A stretch of DNA of 64,000 nt from Marthasterias glacialis (GCA_911728455.2 OU452235.1:10526634-10590633), one strand, 5' to 3'; positions 29,683-42,691 are shown, numbered from the stretch's first letter. Made by a program: numbers and translations. The notes: generated from the sequence alone by a model not told the origin.

Positions 29683-29778
29683 GTCTTGTCAAGTGGATGC
29701 ATGAGATTTACAGAATAGAAATTGGAACAGACTCACCGGTGCACTGTCAAGCAAATCATAATGTTTGCACGTATTATC
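29683..29778 (+). repeat. Diverged repeat, partner of 27,852-27,947
   Basis: This is the second copy of the sequence following the LRRC47 stop, in the same orientation, with about three quarters of bases shared by eye. Confidence 0.55.
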
Positions 29779-30775
29779 TTGAAGTTACAAACTGCACGCT
29801 CGCAAAATGTGACTTTTGAAGTTACACCTTGTGAACACCAGTTCCTATTTTTGCATCTCTGTGGAGACTTCTTTTGTTCTTTCCTTTGTCCCTGTACTTA
29901 ACATCCTCCCATAGACTTTGTGCACAGAATTCCATGTGGAACATCTCTCTCTTTAGTGGGGATCTTTTGTTGATTGTCTTAGGTTTCCTTTAGGTAGCCA
30001 ATATTAAAACATTACTACACTCTGTGTAGTCTGTTCTCATGTTTCTTGTTTCATGCACTATGCAGGTTCCGATGTATCTTGTTTAAAATAACACTTTTTC
30101 TCCAGTCCCCTCAGCAGATTGTTAACTTTAATGACAGTTTATCTCACTATTGACAAGATAAAAGTGAGTGCAGGGATGCATGAGCTGCATATATTCATTT
30201 ACGCTAAGAAATAAAATAGAAAAGAAAAAGCATTTGAAATGAATGTTTATCTGTAATGTTCTGTGATTCTTAATATTTTTGGTTGAACTTACATGTACAC
30301 TGATGTGTGATAAGCAGTGTATACTTGGTGCTTCTCAAGTCCTGTGGACAAGTTAGACTACTGAGAGTGCCTGGTGATGAGAGGACAGTCAAATACTGTC
30401 AATATGGTAGACAACGGGTACCAGAAACAATTTAAAAAGTGAATAACTACATGTATGCCTGTGGGTTTTTCCACAGGACTGGGAGAGTATAAAGTGCTTC
30501 TTATCACACATCAGTGTAGGGTAAAAACAAAAACAATGTTATTTTGTGAGTATTGTCATGTTAATTGTTCTAGTGAATTAATGTACACATCTCGGTGATT
30601 TACCACTCGATATTAGCTTCTATTTAATATCAGATGAACAGTTATAATGAATAAGTAACCTCATGTGTACAAAGTGACCATGCATTTAGTGAATTTATTT
30701 CCCTCTGGAGATGATGTGTATGAAGATCCTTAAGCTATCAAACATCCACTGATCAATGTCTACATTAATGAGTTT

Positions 30776-30935
30776 TAGATGCTTGTTAGGTTGACTCAGT
30801 GGTTACTTCCCTGCCACTCATCTCTGTGGACACTGGTTCGAATCCCACTCTTGATCAGACCTCTGCATGTATATTGGGTTTTCAGTATCTACCTGATTAC
30901 ATGGGGTTTTCTCTCATTATTAACCCTAAGATTTC
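30776..30935 (+). repeat. tRNA-derived SINE, family B
   Basis: An A-box-like TTGACTCAGTGGTTAC and a B box GGTTCGAATCCCAC are followed by GGGTTTTCAGTATCTACCTG and GGGGTTTTCTCTCATTA. It shares order and wording with the copy at 53.0 kb. Confidence 0.6.
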
Positions 30936-31406
30936 TTTATCGTCTCATTTTAAAAATTTGTAGTGATGTTTCTGTTGGATGACGCCCACAATGTAATTCA
31001 GATTCAGAATCAATTGAACGCGAGGTTGTGTTACATGACACTATAAATATATTTTCTTTCATGTGTCTGTATGCAAACATGCATCTTAACCCGATTACCT
31101 TGTGTGAGTATCGCTTGTCATGAGTATCGCCACACCTAACACCTAAGGTATCTATCTTGTTTAGTGAAACAGTATCTCAACCTCTCGGTTTTAAGTTTTA
31201 CATGTACTTGTAATTCATGAAATGCCATTTTCCCCTCATCTCCTAAATGCATTTTTAAAACTTGTTAGCACTTGTACAGCACTTAGATAAAGTGTATAAT
31301 GAAGTTGAGTGACTCTGTGTTCTTCATAAGGAAAGTTATGACCTAATAATTATGCACATGTAACCTGCTCGATTTAATTTTCTGTGGCTGCAATAGACGA
31401 CTTTTG

Positions 31407-31420
31407 CCACTAGGTGGCAG
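31407..31420 (+). promoter_or_regulatory. CTCF-like site
   Basis: CCACTAGGTGGCAG is an exact match to the bilaterian CTCF core consensus (CCASYAGRKGGCRS). It lies in the noncoding interval between LRRC47 and the receptor gene. This is motif evidence only. Confidence 0.4.
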
Positions 31421-32744
31421 CAGACTTGTTCAATTGTTCTTGGAGGAAAAAAATTGTAATCAGTTTTTGCCAAAGTTTGGTCAAACTGATATTTGTTGAA
31501 CAGTTGAGTCATTGACCTGTCTTATTTTGAAAGAAAATGTCTATCGTCATTAAAATAGTCTTCTCTATGTAAGATGGTTGTGGTTCCATGAAAAAAACTG
31601 CTTTCAGTCATGACAACATTATTCCACCTTGCTAAATCCAGGTGTAACAAGCAGAATCAAAATCTCAAAAACTTTCACCACCAACAATTTATGTTATTAT
31701 TTCTGCAATAATATTTTGCATACCGAGCATTATGTAAGCAGTTTGTGATTGTAAATCAAAAAAATAAGTCAATAAAGTTTAGCAAAAAATGCATACAAGA
31801 ATAATCCTACTGGATTACTTTGATAATAAGAGTGGACTGTACATAATGTTTATTTTTAATTGATCAGTTTTCGTCAGTTTGTTCCCCATTCAGGAGAATT
31901 TTAATATTTTGTTTTTATTATTATTATTTTTTGGGTGATTTATGTAAAAATAATTAATGTGGCGGGAAGGAGTTCGAAGAAACAATAATCTAAAATTTGT
32001 GACCTATTTCACTTCTTGCAAATGTTTTTTCCTGGTAAAATACAAAGCCCCCACTTGCCCCCTCCCCCTCCCCACCTGCCCGCCTGCCGCCCCAAATGGA
32101 AACGTCTATAGCCACTGAGGAGGGGCATTATGAAAACATGTTTTCTACCACACCGTGGGCCTTTTATAAACTGCATATCCACTGATGATGTTAATGCGTT
32201 TCCCGTACTAGGTCATCTATCAACTAAATGCCATGTCCAGTGCAGCGGATGGAGCCAACTATCTTGGACCTTCAACGCCGGTCTTTGTCCGTATGACCAG
32301 GCTCTGGTCACTTGCTGATCTCTGACCAGGGTTTGTGCTGTGAGTCCTGTTGCATTATAAATCCAACTCGACCTTGCAGAATTTAGCCACAGTCATTCAC
32401 GCATGTGTTCACACCAGCTGGTCCGAGCTCTTCAGATATCCAGAAGTCGTATTCATATTCATAATCAGCAAATCGTATTTATTTTACCGGAAGAAGTTCT
32501 ATAATTTTTCTTTTAATTTGATTGGTGCACAAATCATATGGAGATGTTGCTGCGAAGTTTAATAAGTTTGTTGGTTCGCAATCCTATAAAACAAAAATAT
32601 ACACATCGACGTGTTGAATTACACATTTTGAAACAATCCTTTGAATACTTTTTATTTTATTTTATAGATTATGGCTTAGCCACTTTATTAAAGAGTGATA
32701 GCACACAAAAAAAATATAAAAAAATATACAGTTTTGTACGTTAA

Positions 32745-32990
32745 ACATGCTAAATATGGTAAGCATGCAAGCCAAGATAAACATGCTAACCATTGTAAAT
32801 ATGCAAACCAAGGTAAACATGCTAACCATGGTAAACATGATAACCAAGGTAAACATAATAACTATGGTAAACATGCATGCTAACCATGGTAAAAGCATGC
32901 TAACCACGGTAAACATGTTAACATAACATACTAATCATGGTAAACAACATGTTAACCGTACATGCTAACCAAGGTAAACATGTTAACATT
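32745..32990 (+). repeat. 18-bp minisatellite, diverged
   Basis: Units of the form TAAACATGCTAACCATGG are repeated about 13 times with substitutions and small length changes. The spacing is irregular at the right end. It lies in the noncoding region between LRRC47 and the receptor gene. Confidence 0.85.
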
Positions 32991-34843
32991 CTTAACATTT
33001 AGGTATTGTAGACCTGAACAATTTCGTTTTTCTTATAGGCATACTATTAATGCTTCGAATATTGCAAAAATTAATTTTAAGTTTATTTAAAGTATTATTT
33101 TAAGCCATCGATGTGGACGTTTTCGGGTTTGTTGTTAAAACGTCTGGGTGTAACCAGGATTTGTTTGTATACTGTACGTATGTAACTGGTTATGTAAACC
33201 GCCATCCCTATATTTTCGACCTTGTGATGTGACAATCTCCGATATAATCTCATCTACTCGGCTTGTAATTACTGATAAATGACAATTTTTCAAAAACACG
33301 GAACTATCCGTGTCCACATGATGTTTCTTCTTACCAACAAGGAACACATCGATTCAACCTTGTCAGCCCAAGTTTTCACAGTTATTATGTTCGGTTTACC
33401 GCCAAGGATTCCCCATGCAATACCAAGGGCAGTGAGTGGTCAGTCCATAGGGGGTCATTTCACCTCAGTGTACACAATGTGGAGAAGGACTTTTGCCAAT
33501 TTGCAGGGCCGGGGGAAATGTATTCATGTCTTTATATTTAAGTTATTATTAAAAGATTGATAACCCATGTAAATGGATTATTCGCCCTCCACCCCACCCA
33601 CTCCGTCACTATCCTACCTTTACACTTTTCATCTGTAACAAACGACACGTCTTCAAATTTCTTTTTTTCATGTTTTTTTTTTTGATTATACCACCTTCCT
33701 AAACAAAGAGGGCGCGCAGGTCCAGACTCCGGACACAGTGAACCTCTCGGTATTTGCGGAAAAACCTTATATGCCTTTTAAATGGAGTAATTACCTTTTC
33801 TGCATGTTTTTATTTTTGAAGACAGGATTGACCGAAGTTCTGATCCAATGAGACTGTAAACAAACAAATTAACAAACATGCATAATTAAGATCCATTGTA
33901 GGCAAACAAACAGAATTAAGTTCATTTACGATATTTAAGTCGTTTATTCCAATGATTTTGATCATAATATTTTAAAGAAGTAGTGTAGGCCTATACAATT
34001 TGATTTTTTGAAAAATGATAATTTTCGGTGACTGCTTCAACACGTCTTGTTTTAGGCTTATACCTTTATATATTCTATCTCAATAATCCTCATTCATGCC
34101 ATCGTGATTCGCAAGGTTATTATAAACTAGCCCTATGTAGAACTCTTCCTCTGTGCTGCATAAGGCATCCATGGCTAATAATAAACCTGCTTCTCAACAC
34201 AGCTGCGTGTCTTCGTTTTTAATTTGTATTTGATAATATTTTCATTACAATTTTGAAGTAGTGTACACTGTTAAATGCTGAAGAGGGCCACGTCTTGTTT
34301 GTTATCAGTTATCTTAAACGTGCCTTGAATGCAGTCTTCACCAGTTTGATTCAGAAAATTGTCTGATAAATCATTTTTTTTAATGCATTGCTTTTTTACC
34401 ATCTTCTTAAAATAAACTGCAGTCCCCAGAAATAGTTTTTACCCTGAACTTTGAAGTGGCCCCGTCATAGTTGTAACAATAATGCTTCGCATCGTTAGAG
34501 GCCATTTCAATGAAGTCCCCTTTAAAGACCCGCTAGGGATGATTTTAACTGAAATGAAGGTCGGAGAACATCTAGTCACGTCCTAAATGGACGGGTAGTG
34601 AACTCCGAAATGACGACTGTTTCATGTCCGACATTTACTATTTTCCATTGATTTTTTCCCTCATCGCAAAAACGTTGAACCACGTAGGCCTTTAAATTTA
34701 ACTGCTGTTCATTCTTGATGTCATGTCAATCCCCAGCACTCCCAAACGAGAGTAATTACCCCGAACATAAAAAGATAATCTAGGTTTTGCTTGGCAATGC
34801 TAAACAATAATTATTAAAATGTGCTTTAAGAACACATCCTTTT

Positions 34844-34935
34844 CATGAGATAAAAAGATGAGACAATTTACTAGTGATATAAAAGGCTGACAAGGAATGC
34901 CTTATCAGCCTTTTATCTCATCTTTTTATCTCATG
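34844..34935. other. Long hairpin palindrome
   Basis: CATGAGATAAAAAGATGAG pairs perfectly with CTCATCTTTTTATCTCATG, and ATAAAAGGCTGA pairs with TCAGCCTTTTAT around a 14-base loop. A 15-base unpaired insert sits on the left arm only. The total stem is about 31 bp. Confidence 0.8.
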
Positions 34936-35159
34936 AAATGTTTGTTTTAATGTTCACATTTTGGAAATCCTTATTTCTATCTGCCCCATTTTTATTGCAG
35001 ATTTGAACTTTCACGTTTCAATAGCAGAGTCTATTTTTAGTTTTTGTTTTACAGTAAGGCTCTTTTCTAGTTACTATGAATGTTTCGATTTTTGGTTTTT
35101 GTATAGATATAGATATTGCTAATGTATTTCAAGCGCAAGTTTATTTATTTGTCCCTCCC

Positions 35160-35294
35160 CCTTTTTAATATCAATTTTTCATATTTTAAATGGGGGTACC
35201 CGGTCGGGTTGGGGTGGGGACACGGACACATCATTTTTCTTTTCTGAGGGAAGGGGCACATGCCCCTGTGCCCTTCCCCCTAGTTACGCCACTG
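35160..35294. mobile_element. hAT-like MITE end
   Basis: The stretch is G-rich and then C-rich and ends TAGTTACGCCACTG, the inverse of the common CAGTGGCGTAACTA terminus of hAT MITEs. The matching left end was not found upstream, so the element is partial or diverged. Confidence 0.4.
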
Positions 35295-36295
35295 AAAACA
35301 ATGGAATAATTAGTGCAACACCGTACTCATTACAGACAACGAGTACCTTCCAATATAGTCTAACTATGACAAATAAAACAGTGCTGTGCCCACACCACAT
35401 AAACTCTAACCATTATTGTGAGTAAGGAGAACTTTGGCATGAATCCTACCATCTACAGGATAAATCTGGCACTTCAATGGAGAAAACCGTAACACTTTAA
35501 AAATCTTTTTTTTGCCCATCACTTAAAAATAACCGGTACACAACATAATTGAAAAGTTTCTTACTGTTTTGGCAAGTGTCGCCACAACATTCACACGATC
35601 AAGATGTAATGTTATAACTTTTTATGAGTAAAAATGTAAACAAGTGCTAGTCAGACAATGATTAATTCTTGATTAAAAAATGTTCCAGTAATGGTTTTCA
35701 ACTTCGGAATTAACCATAGCTTTCAGATAAAAACCATACATGTTTTTCTAATAATTGATTTATACTGAGATGATCTAAATAACCCCAAATACCTAGATTA
35801 TAACATTGAAACAAATAGGCCTACATGTACCTTTACAGAGAATCCAATTCGGCCATGTACGAGGACTGATCAGCTAGTGACGCGTGAGGCGCTGAATGCC
35901 AAAATGCAAAATTGTTATCTTCATAAAACAGTCGTTAATTAAGTTTTTCAGACCACCGTTCAAGCGGTCACGATCATCAGCGCATGCTAAAGCGTTTGGA
36001 CTCGGTCGAGAAAGCTGCTCAGCGGCGGCCGACCCGACCGCACAAAAGCGGCAAGGTTCGGCGCATGCAGAGTTCACCCAGAGTGCACTGCTGACGTGCA
36101 GGGTTAATGTATAATTTTTGAGACAAGGGGACCTATGAACTGTGAGCTCAATGTGCTGTAGTAGCCCTCACCACAATCCACAAGTTCAATATCATCGCGT
36201 CCCGTCTGCTTAACACATACATCAGTTCTACATTTGCGGTCGTCACAGAATCGGCTGGGCTGCAGCAGTGTGCTCGGTTCATTTCTCCTTTCCAG

Positions 36296-36422
36296 TTCGG
36301 TGGCCGTTGGTGCGTTGGATCTAAGATTGCACCCTTTTCGTCAACAGGCGTTTTGGGAATACAAAACCCTGGATTTGAAAAACGTTACGGAAAGATTTTT
36401 CAATATTGACGACAATTATCAG
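36296..36422 (+). CDS. Candidate orphan internal exon, unrecognised
   Basis: A strong pyrimidine-rich acceptor (TTTCTCCTTTCCAG) and a donor ATCAG|GTAAAT bracket 127 bp. The bracketed sequence is open in one frame and reads SVAVGALDLRLHPFRQQAFW, then EYKTLDLKNVTERFFNIDDN. Its composition is unlike the AT-rich flanks and looks protein-like. No ATG lies in frame upstream and I cannot name a family. A GC-rich stretch lies just upstream (about 35,940-36,110). It may belong to an unannotated gene whose other exons are not obvious. Confidence 0.25.
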
Positions 36423-37694
36423 GTAAATACACTTTGACACAACGACACCAAGTTAAATACCTACTTCTGAATATAATTGATTTGAGTAGTTCTCTACGGT
36501 CATTCTTCCATGTGTTGTGTACAATGGTTAGATGGGTGTCTTAGGGGACGCAAAATAAAGCAAATAACAAACAAATATACGATAAAAAAAAACGACTGAG
36601 TAGTCGGATTTTCGTATGAGTGTGATTTAGAACCAACAGTGTCATAATTCAGCTAACCACATGATTTGCTTTTATCAAGCAAGAAATTTAATATAGGAAT
36701 TATTGAAATGACATGTGGATTCTAGCTGCTGAAGTTAGGACAGATCGACTTCTAAGTTCTAATTCCTTAGAGTGAGTTGATGGTTTTCAAATTCATTGTG
36801 GTAGGAAATATTATCAGGCCAGTGTGTTTGTGTTGTGGATTGATATGACAAGATCACTAATCGCTGGACAAGATCGCTGGATCGTTATTAGTAAGCTTAG
36901 ATTGTTAAAACAGACAATATTTATTTCTTCTGAAAAGCACACACAACACCCAGCTATTTCCGGACACAATTAGGAACAACGTATCAATTATTTAATCTGC
37001 GTAAGGGGGGGGGGGGGGGGTAACGTTTTGTCTCTTCGCTAGCGTGGTTCACTAGTGATTAGTGCATGTATAGTCAAATGCAATGGTGTTGTAAATTGGC
37101 GCTTCCTTTTTTAACATAATTATTTTCTTATACAGTGCGCTTTTTTTTTTTTTTAAGTAAACCATTGCTTTATAATCACAGTTTATATCCGTATTCCTGC
37201 CTAAACCACGTGTATAATGTTTGGCCTGGTAAAAGGGTCCCCGGAAAGAAATGTAACTTTCATTAGTGCACGCGGTCTGAAAAGCGAAAAAAATCACGCA
37301 AATTGGAAGTGATATATACAATGTATATGTTCAGTTTTCACCTCAAGCCTATCGTTTTAAGAAACCATGACAAGAATACAGTTCGTAGCATGCAATTTTC
37401 TGTCTGAAACGCAGTCAAAGCTGAGGGAATGCCGTGATCGAAATAATAAGCCTTATTATGAGCGTGCACTGCAAAAAACTCTGACAAAACAACCTTTTTG
37501 TTGTTTTATAACCACCAAAGTTGATGGCGTTTTTACAGGTTGGTTGTATGTGTTTATTGAAAACTATAGAATATGGGAATGAATTTACTCTTCCATAAAC
37601 ATTAAGTGTAGGCTACTTTCCTTTGAATTCTGAAAAAATAAAATTAGCTGTTGCAGACTGCTTACCAACCACAAGGACATGTTGTTTTTATAAA

Positions 37695-37697
<3 letters not shown>

Positions 37698-37734
<37 letters not shown>

Positions 37735-37739
37735 GGCCT
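37698..37739 (+). repeat. Poly(A) tract, 42 bases
   Basis: An uninterrupted run of A. It may be the tail of a retroposed sequence, but no clear element precedes it. Confidence 0.9.
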
Positions 37740-37996
37740 CACGTTTCGACCGGCTAGAAGAGTCTTTCTCAAAGGCTAAACCACAACAAAACACACACAT
37801 ACGAGTAACTGGAGTAACAGAAGCAGTCAAGTGGATTCCAGTCAAATTCCTTTGAATTTTTTAAACGATTGCGATTGGTCTGCATCATCAGTTTATGTGG
37901 GAATTTTTCTTAAAACCAACACAGTTCAACACGCCCAAACTACTTGATGAGGATCAAATAACCCGTATAAACTCGGATGTTGGTGTAGATTTTGTA

Positions 37997-38165
37997 CACT
38001 GTAAAATATGGGGTGTTAAATTGATTCTCTTGGTATCTACATGTGACAACACCGACATGGTGTTAATTGTACCAACGATAAAGCAATGGGGATAACTAAC
38101 ACCATTTCGGTGCTGTCACATATAGATACTAAGAGAATAAATTTAATACCCCAGTTTTTGCAGTG
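37997..38165. mobile_element. Foldback MITE, 169 bp, TA target site
   Basis: The arms of about 75 bp are near-inverse copies, beginning CACTGTAAAATATGGGG and ending CCCCAGTTTTTGCAGTG, with TA on both sides. The size, the CACTG termini and the TA duplication suggest a Tc1/mariner-type non-autonomous element. Confidence 0.65.
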
Positions 38166-41100
38166 TAGGAAATGAATACCGTAAGGTCCCAATCATTGTA
38201 GACTTCAATCCCTGGCTTTCGAATGGCCACGTTGTTTTTCATCCGTATATGGTGAGGAAAGCTTCTGCATTCATAAATTGTGCACTTATTGAAGAATAGT
38301 CCTCAACCATTGGCCTACAATAATGAGAGCATGGTGATTCACATGTTTCACATTGAATGATTTTTCTAAATTTGACCCGATGTCAATTGTTTCTCGTGTT
38401 GCATGTCCCAATCTTTAATAAATCAATTATATTCAAGCCTAGAACCCAACCTTTTTTCAAAGATAAGAACAAATAGTAGGTCAGAGTGTTTGTAAATCGA
38501 AGTTTTGCAACAATTTTGCTCGGGTGTCAGCCATTTTGTTTAATCGGCCATTTGAAATGTTTTCAAATAGTTCTCAATTTTGGTCGAAACACCGTTTTGG
38601 AATAGTTTGGATTATTCGTTTACTTCTCAACAAAGAGTATAAATTGGGCAGACTCACTGAACAGCAAATATAGTCGTTCGACCTTTGGATGGTACATGAT
38701 AAGAACGATTGAATTCAAAATATAACAGTAAAGTATATTCAATTTAAGTCAAAACAAGTATCAATTCCATTGGAAACATTCTGAGTGAGATTTTTTGAGA
38801 TAATGAATATTATAGGCCTGCTGAGAGGCTGTTACAAAATTTGAAAAAATCACGTCTTGACGATGTTTACAAGCACGTTGGATGGTTATAATAACAAAGC
38901 AACTCACGCTGCCAAATGAAGTATTTAAGAAAACATGTCATTCTGAATTAAATGAAGTATTTAAGAAAACATGTCCCTCTGAATTAAAAGTATAATGTCT
39001 TAGTTTAGAAATCAAACGATCAAGGCAGGACTGCATTCATGTTTCGTGTTATTGACTCACAAAAGTTGCTTTACATCAGGTCCGTATTAATTGCCTTACA
39101 TCTCGAACACACAAGGCCAAACTAATATTAATAACCGTAATATGTACCTTATACTCTTAATGTCTTAATTTTATTATCCCTTTCGTTCGTATTGTGAAAC
39201 CAAACTCGAACAAATTCATAGCTGGTATGTTGTTGTAAGCCGTATATATACGGCTGGTTTTCACTGGTTATCTGATAAAAACATTCATTTGTATTGTCCG
39301 AGGACGATCGGGTTGAAGCGACACGAGTGCCCTTGAGACGACCGTGTTTATAGCATTTGGCTCGGCGGCCTTCTGCTCTGTGCGTTGGCTGAACCTACTC
39401 GCAACAAGGCCCGCCTAATATGACCAAGGACAATGACCATAATGCTTTGTGTGACCAGGGACCCCGAGTCGTTTCACGGCTTGTAATTCAACATTTGTAC
39501 GAAGGGAACAGCTATAGAGTTTCTTTAATAAAAGCAAAACAAAACATATAGAAAGAAGAAACAAACACCAGTCTGGTTTTTGACGGTCATGTCATCAGAT
39601 TGCGCAGCCTTATAGGTCAGCGCGATTCACTCTTAAAGTTTAGGGTTTTGATGATGTTGTAAAATTTAAAATTCTGCCAAAGCTACTTAGTTATTACGGT
39701 TATTCGAAGCAAGGGTAAATCAAGAAAGTGAGAACTGTCACCCACTTTGAACATACAGTTTAATGAAAGTTTAAAATTTAAAATTAGGCACACCCACTAA
39801 ACCAGAGTTTATAAGACTAATACAATAGATCACCACGGCCCTGAAGATTTTATGAAGTATTGACTTCCATTCAACACACCGCCCAAATAAACATTTTGTT
39901 CACTTTTTTTGTTAGGCCTACCAGAAAAAACTTGACTATCACAAGCCCCCATTGGCCTTTACGTCTCTGCGTGTCCGCGATGTAGTCATTGTTTGAAGTA
40001 AGGGTTGGGGGGGGGGGGTCATTGATGTCATTAAGAACATCTTTCAAAATTATAAATGACATTATTTAGCATCTTGCAAAACACGTCACCCGCTTTACTT
40101 AACCACACACTACGGGAATTTGTCACCCATGCAAAATAACGGTATTACGTATTCAAATTATTTTGAAAGTTATGTGTTCAGTTAACCTACAATGACCACG
40201 GGGGGGGGGGGGGGAGGGTGAAAATGAGGAACAAAATTTCTCAAGAGTCCCTCTGGAAAAGGTACCAGACATGTTGAAGGACATGATAGAAACAAATAGG
40301 TATTTTACATCATTAGTCCTAGTCTGGTGTAAAGGGTCATGAGTTCAACCGGTCTTCAGTAATCAGTATTCTGCATCGTGACTCAAAAATATCCCCAAAA
40401 CATGGATGGATCTTCTTTTGTACCGGTATGTTATTATAGCTCTATATTCAAATAGTGGACAACCAGTCTAGTGCTGTTTCAGCTTACAAAAAGAGAACAC
40501 TTTTAAAACATTGGGAAATACTCAACCATTACTGTGTTTTTGCATACCGGTAGACTCGAGTGGTTATATCTCAGAAGTTGATCATTGAAAAAATGCTTCA
40601 TAAACACAATTATTAGACCAAGTGTTTTGTCATGGTAGGTGTCATAGCCTGTGATCTGTTTACACATTAAATGTTGAACAAATCATTTGATAATGACATT
40701 GGACGGGACAGTCAAGGGAATTGGCCGGGCGACTACTGCAGTCCAAGTACAAGTCCTAACAACAAACTCCTGTAGAACAATATTTGGTAACCCCTCAAAA
40801 ATGTAAACTTTTGTCTGTTGTCAAACTAGGCCAAATCGGACAAACGACATGAGTTGGGGCTACGATTGAGTTTTTCAAATTTTGCTGAATTCGTTTCTTC
40901 TGGAGGAATTTCTTGGTTTTGACAAAAACAACCAACCTGTCAAATTGTCATTAACAAATTCAGTGGTCAAGTTCTCGTGGAAAAAAGGCACGAGTGTTTT
41001 GTGCTGTCGGGGATATTGTGCACGCGCATATCGGGCTTATTTCTATTACAGCAATCGAAAGTATTTCAGACACAAATTATCTCTGATGGATTGAAATTAA

Positions 41101-42452
41101 CAGTGATTTTCTTTGAGTTTTTATGATGAAGCTTGAGACAATTAAATGCTTTGAATCACGTACTTTATAAGAGAAAGGTTCTCCTAAAGTTGGGTATATT
41201 TTAATGTCACATTATTGAGATAATGCATTGATTTCCTTTCGGGCAGTCTACCTTTTGTCTTGTTTGTAGAAAGTTGTATAAGACTTATGGTCCATCGTTG
41301 AGGTCTGTTACAGTGGTTTGACAGACCACACAGACATTTTCCTTTGATTTTGAAACCGTTATGCGTGATCGATGCGTTCCCTTTCTCATCAACGTGTTTC
41401 ATCCGGTAATGTTAAATTGACACTGTGTTTAGCGAATTTGCCGCACCAAATTATACAATAATTAGACTGTGAATCTCGCGTTTGACTACAACTACATAAA
41501 AGATATAGCGATCCCAAGAGATGCACAAACCCATTCAAGGCTTTGGAAGGCGGACAACTTGACTCGTGAAGACCTCGCAATGTCGGCAGCCACCCCACCG
41601 GCCCACACCCACAGAAGAGTCCATCCTGCCTCTTCTTTCTGTTCATTGCAACACAATGTGATGACTCTTTTGTACATTGCCGAGGCCTGTTATTCAGTGC
41701 ATTGTGCTCATGCGCTAACCCGTCTAGACATCATTGCGTAACAGTCTTACAATACCCTGGTAGTCTGACAAAAAACAAGACATGAAAGAAGTCATGAGCC
41801 GCACACCATTCAAGAATCAATCATGGTGTCATTGACCATAAACAAATTAGAATGGAATATCGACTGTAGTTTTCTCAAAATTGTTTTTGTGTATTTTGCT
41901 CCGATATTCAAAATATCTCGGTCGTATAGCCTTAATTATTGTTGTACAACTTGTATATGTGTATCATCGTTTGACTGTTAAGTATGCCATTGTAATAATT
42001 ATTTGAAAGTAATCCTCACGTGAAAAAATTTGTTAACGATAATTTGATCTTCTTTTACAATAATATTGTGGTAAATGGCGAAAAAATAATAATTACGATT
42101 CGTGTATAAATTTGTCTATATTTGTGTTCCTGTTAGCGTTTATTTTTTACCGAAGGGGAAAACGTCCTTTTATAATGTGATCACCACACACACCGACCGG
42201 AAATACACACGGAAACATACCTGTATAGGTGGACAGCTTTTCAGCGGGCACCATGGAAAGAAGTTGTATTAATAACGGTATAGTTCGTCATCTCCAGCAG
42301 CCTACCAGCCACCCAAGGCCAGTAAGATATTGAATAATGTTACGCCATGTGCACGTACGCACAAACTCTACCTAACAGTCTGACAGTGAATTAGCTTGCA
42401 CACACTACTGCTCATCGCCTCGATCACTCGGTGGTTGATCATAAAACTGACT
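38166..42452. other. Noncoding stretch upstream of the receptor gene
   Basis: AT-rich sequence with poly(G) tracts near 40,007 and 40,201, and the short duplication at 38.9 kb. A 90-codon ORF at 41,469-41,741 has no splice-site or family support. No nuclear-receptor zinc-finger sequence was seen on the plus strand. Confidence 0.45.
38921..38990 (+). repeat. Short tandem duplication (~35 bp x2)
   Basis: AAATGAAGTATTTAAGAAAA followed by CATGTC and CTCTGAATTA or ATTCTGAATTA occurs twice in direct succession. Confidence 0.85.
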
Positions 42453-42594
42453 TATATATCGCATTGAGTGAACGTTGCAGCTGAAAATTATTCATGCGGA
42501 CAAAAGAGTTAGGGTCTAAGAAAATGCAAGTTATTTTATGGTGAAAAAAGTAAAAGAAACTAACGTCGCCGTCAGACATTAACGTAATTGAAAC

Positions 42595-42691
42595 ATGGAG
42601 TGCAGAATTAGTTCACATGAATGTTTGAATCTTCTGAGCAAGACGACATCGGAAACTGAAAAACACGGTATTTGTCGTGATTTGGACACAT
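42595..42691 (+). CDS. Candidate first exon or upstream ORF, unproven
   Basis: A TATATA box (42,453-42,458) is followed about 140 bases later by an ATG at 42,595. It opens 32 codons (MECRISSHECLNLLSKT...) that run into a clean donor ACAT|GTAAGT. Splicing to the receptor exon at 45,094 would read into a stop after two more codons, so it would then be an upstream ORF in a 5' leader rather than part of the receptor. I do not recognise the peptide. The evidence is only signal placement. Confidence 0.2.

Larger units (their letters stand above)
29780..32740. other. Intergenic stretch without recognisable genes
   Basis: Apart from the SINE at 30.8 kb and the CTCF-like site at 31.4 kb, no exon, RNA gene or element could be supported. 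A C-rich run (about 32,047-32,095) and AT-rich sequence occur. Short ORFs have no recognisable features. Confidence 0.5.
32991..36295. other. Intergenic stretch, mostly featureless
   Basis: It contains the hairpin at 34.84 kb, the hAT-like end at 35.29 kb and a GC-richer stretch at 35.94-36.11 kb that may be a promoter-type region ahead of the candidate exon at 36.3 kb. Nothing else is identifiable. Confidence 0.45.

Noticed and set aside
41469-41741. 90-codon ORF upstream of the receptor gene
   Set aside because: Its composition is not clearly coding, no good splice signals border it, and no family is recognised.
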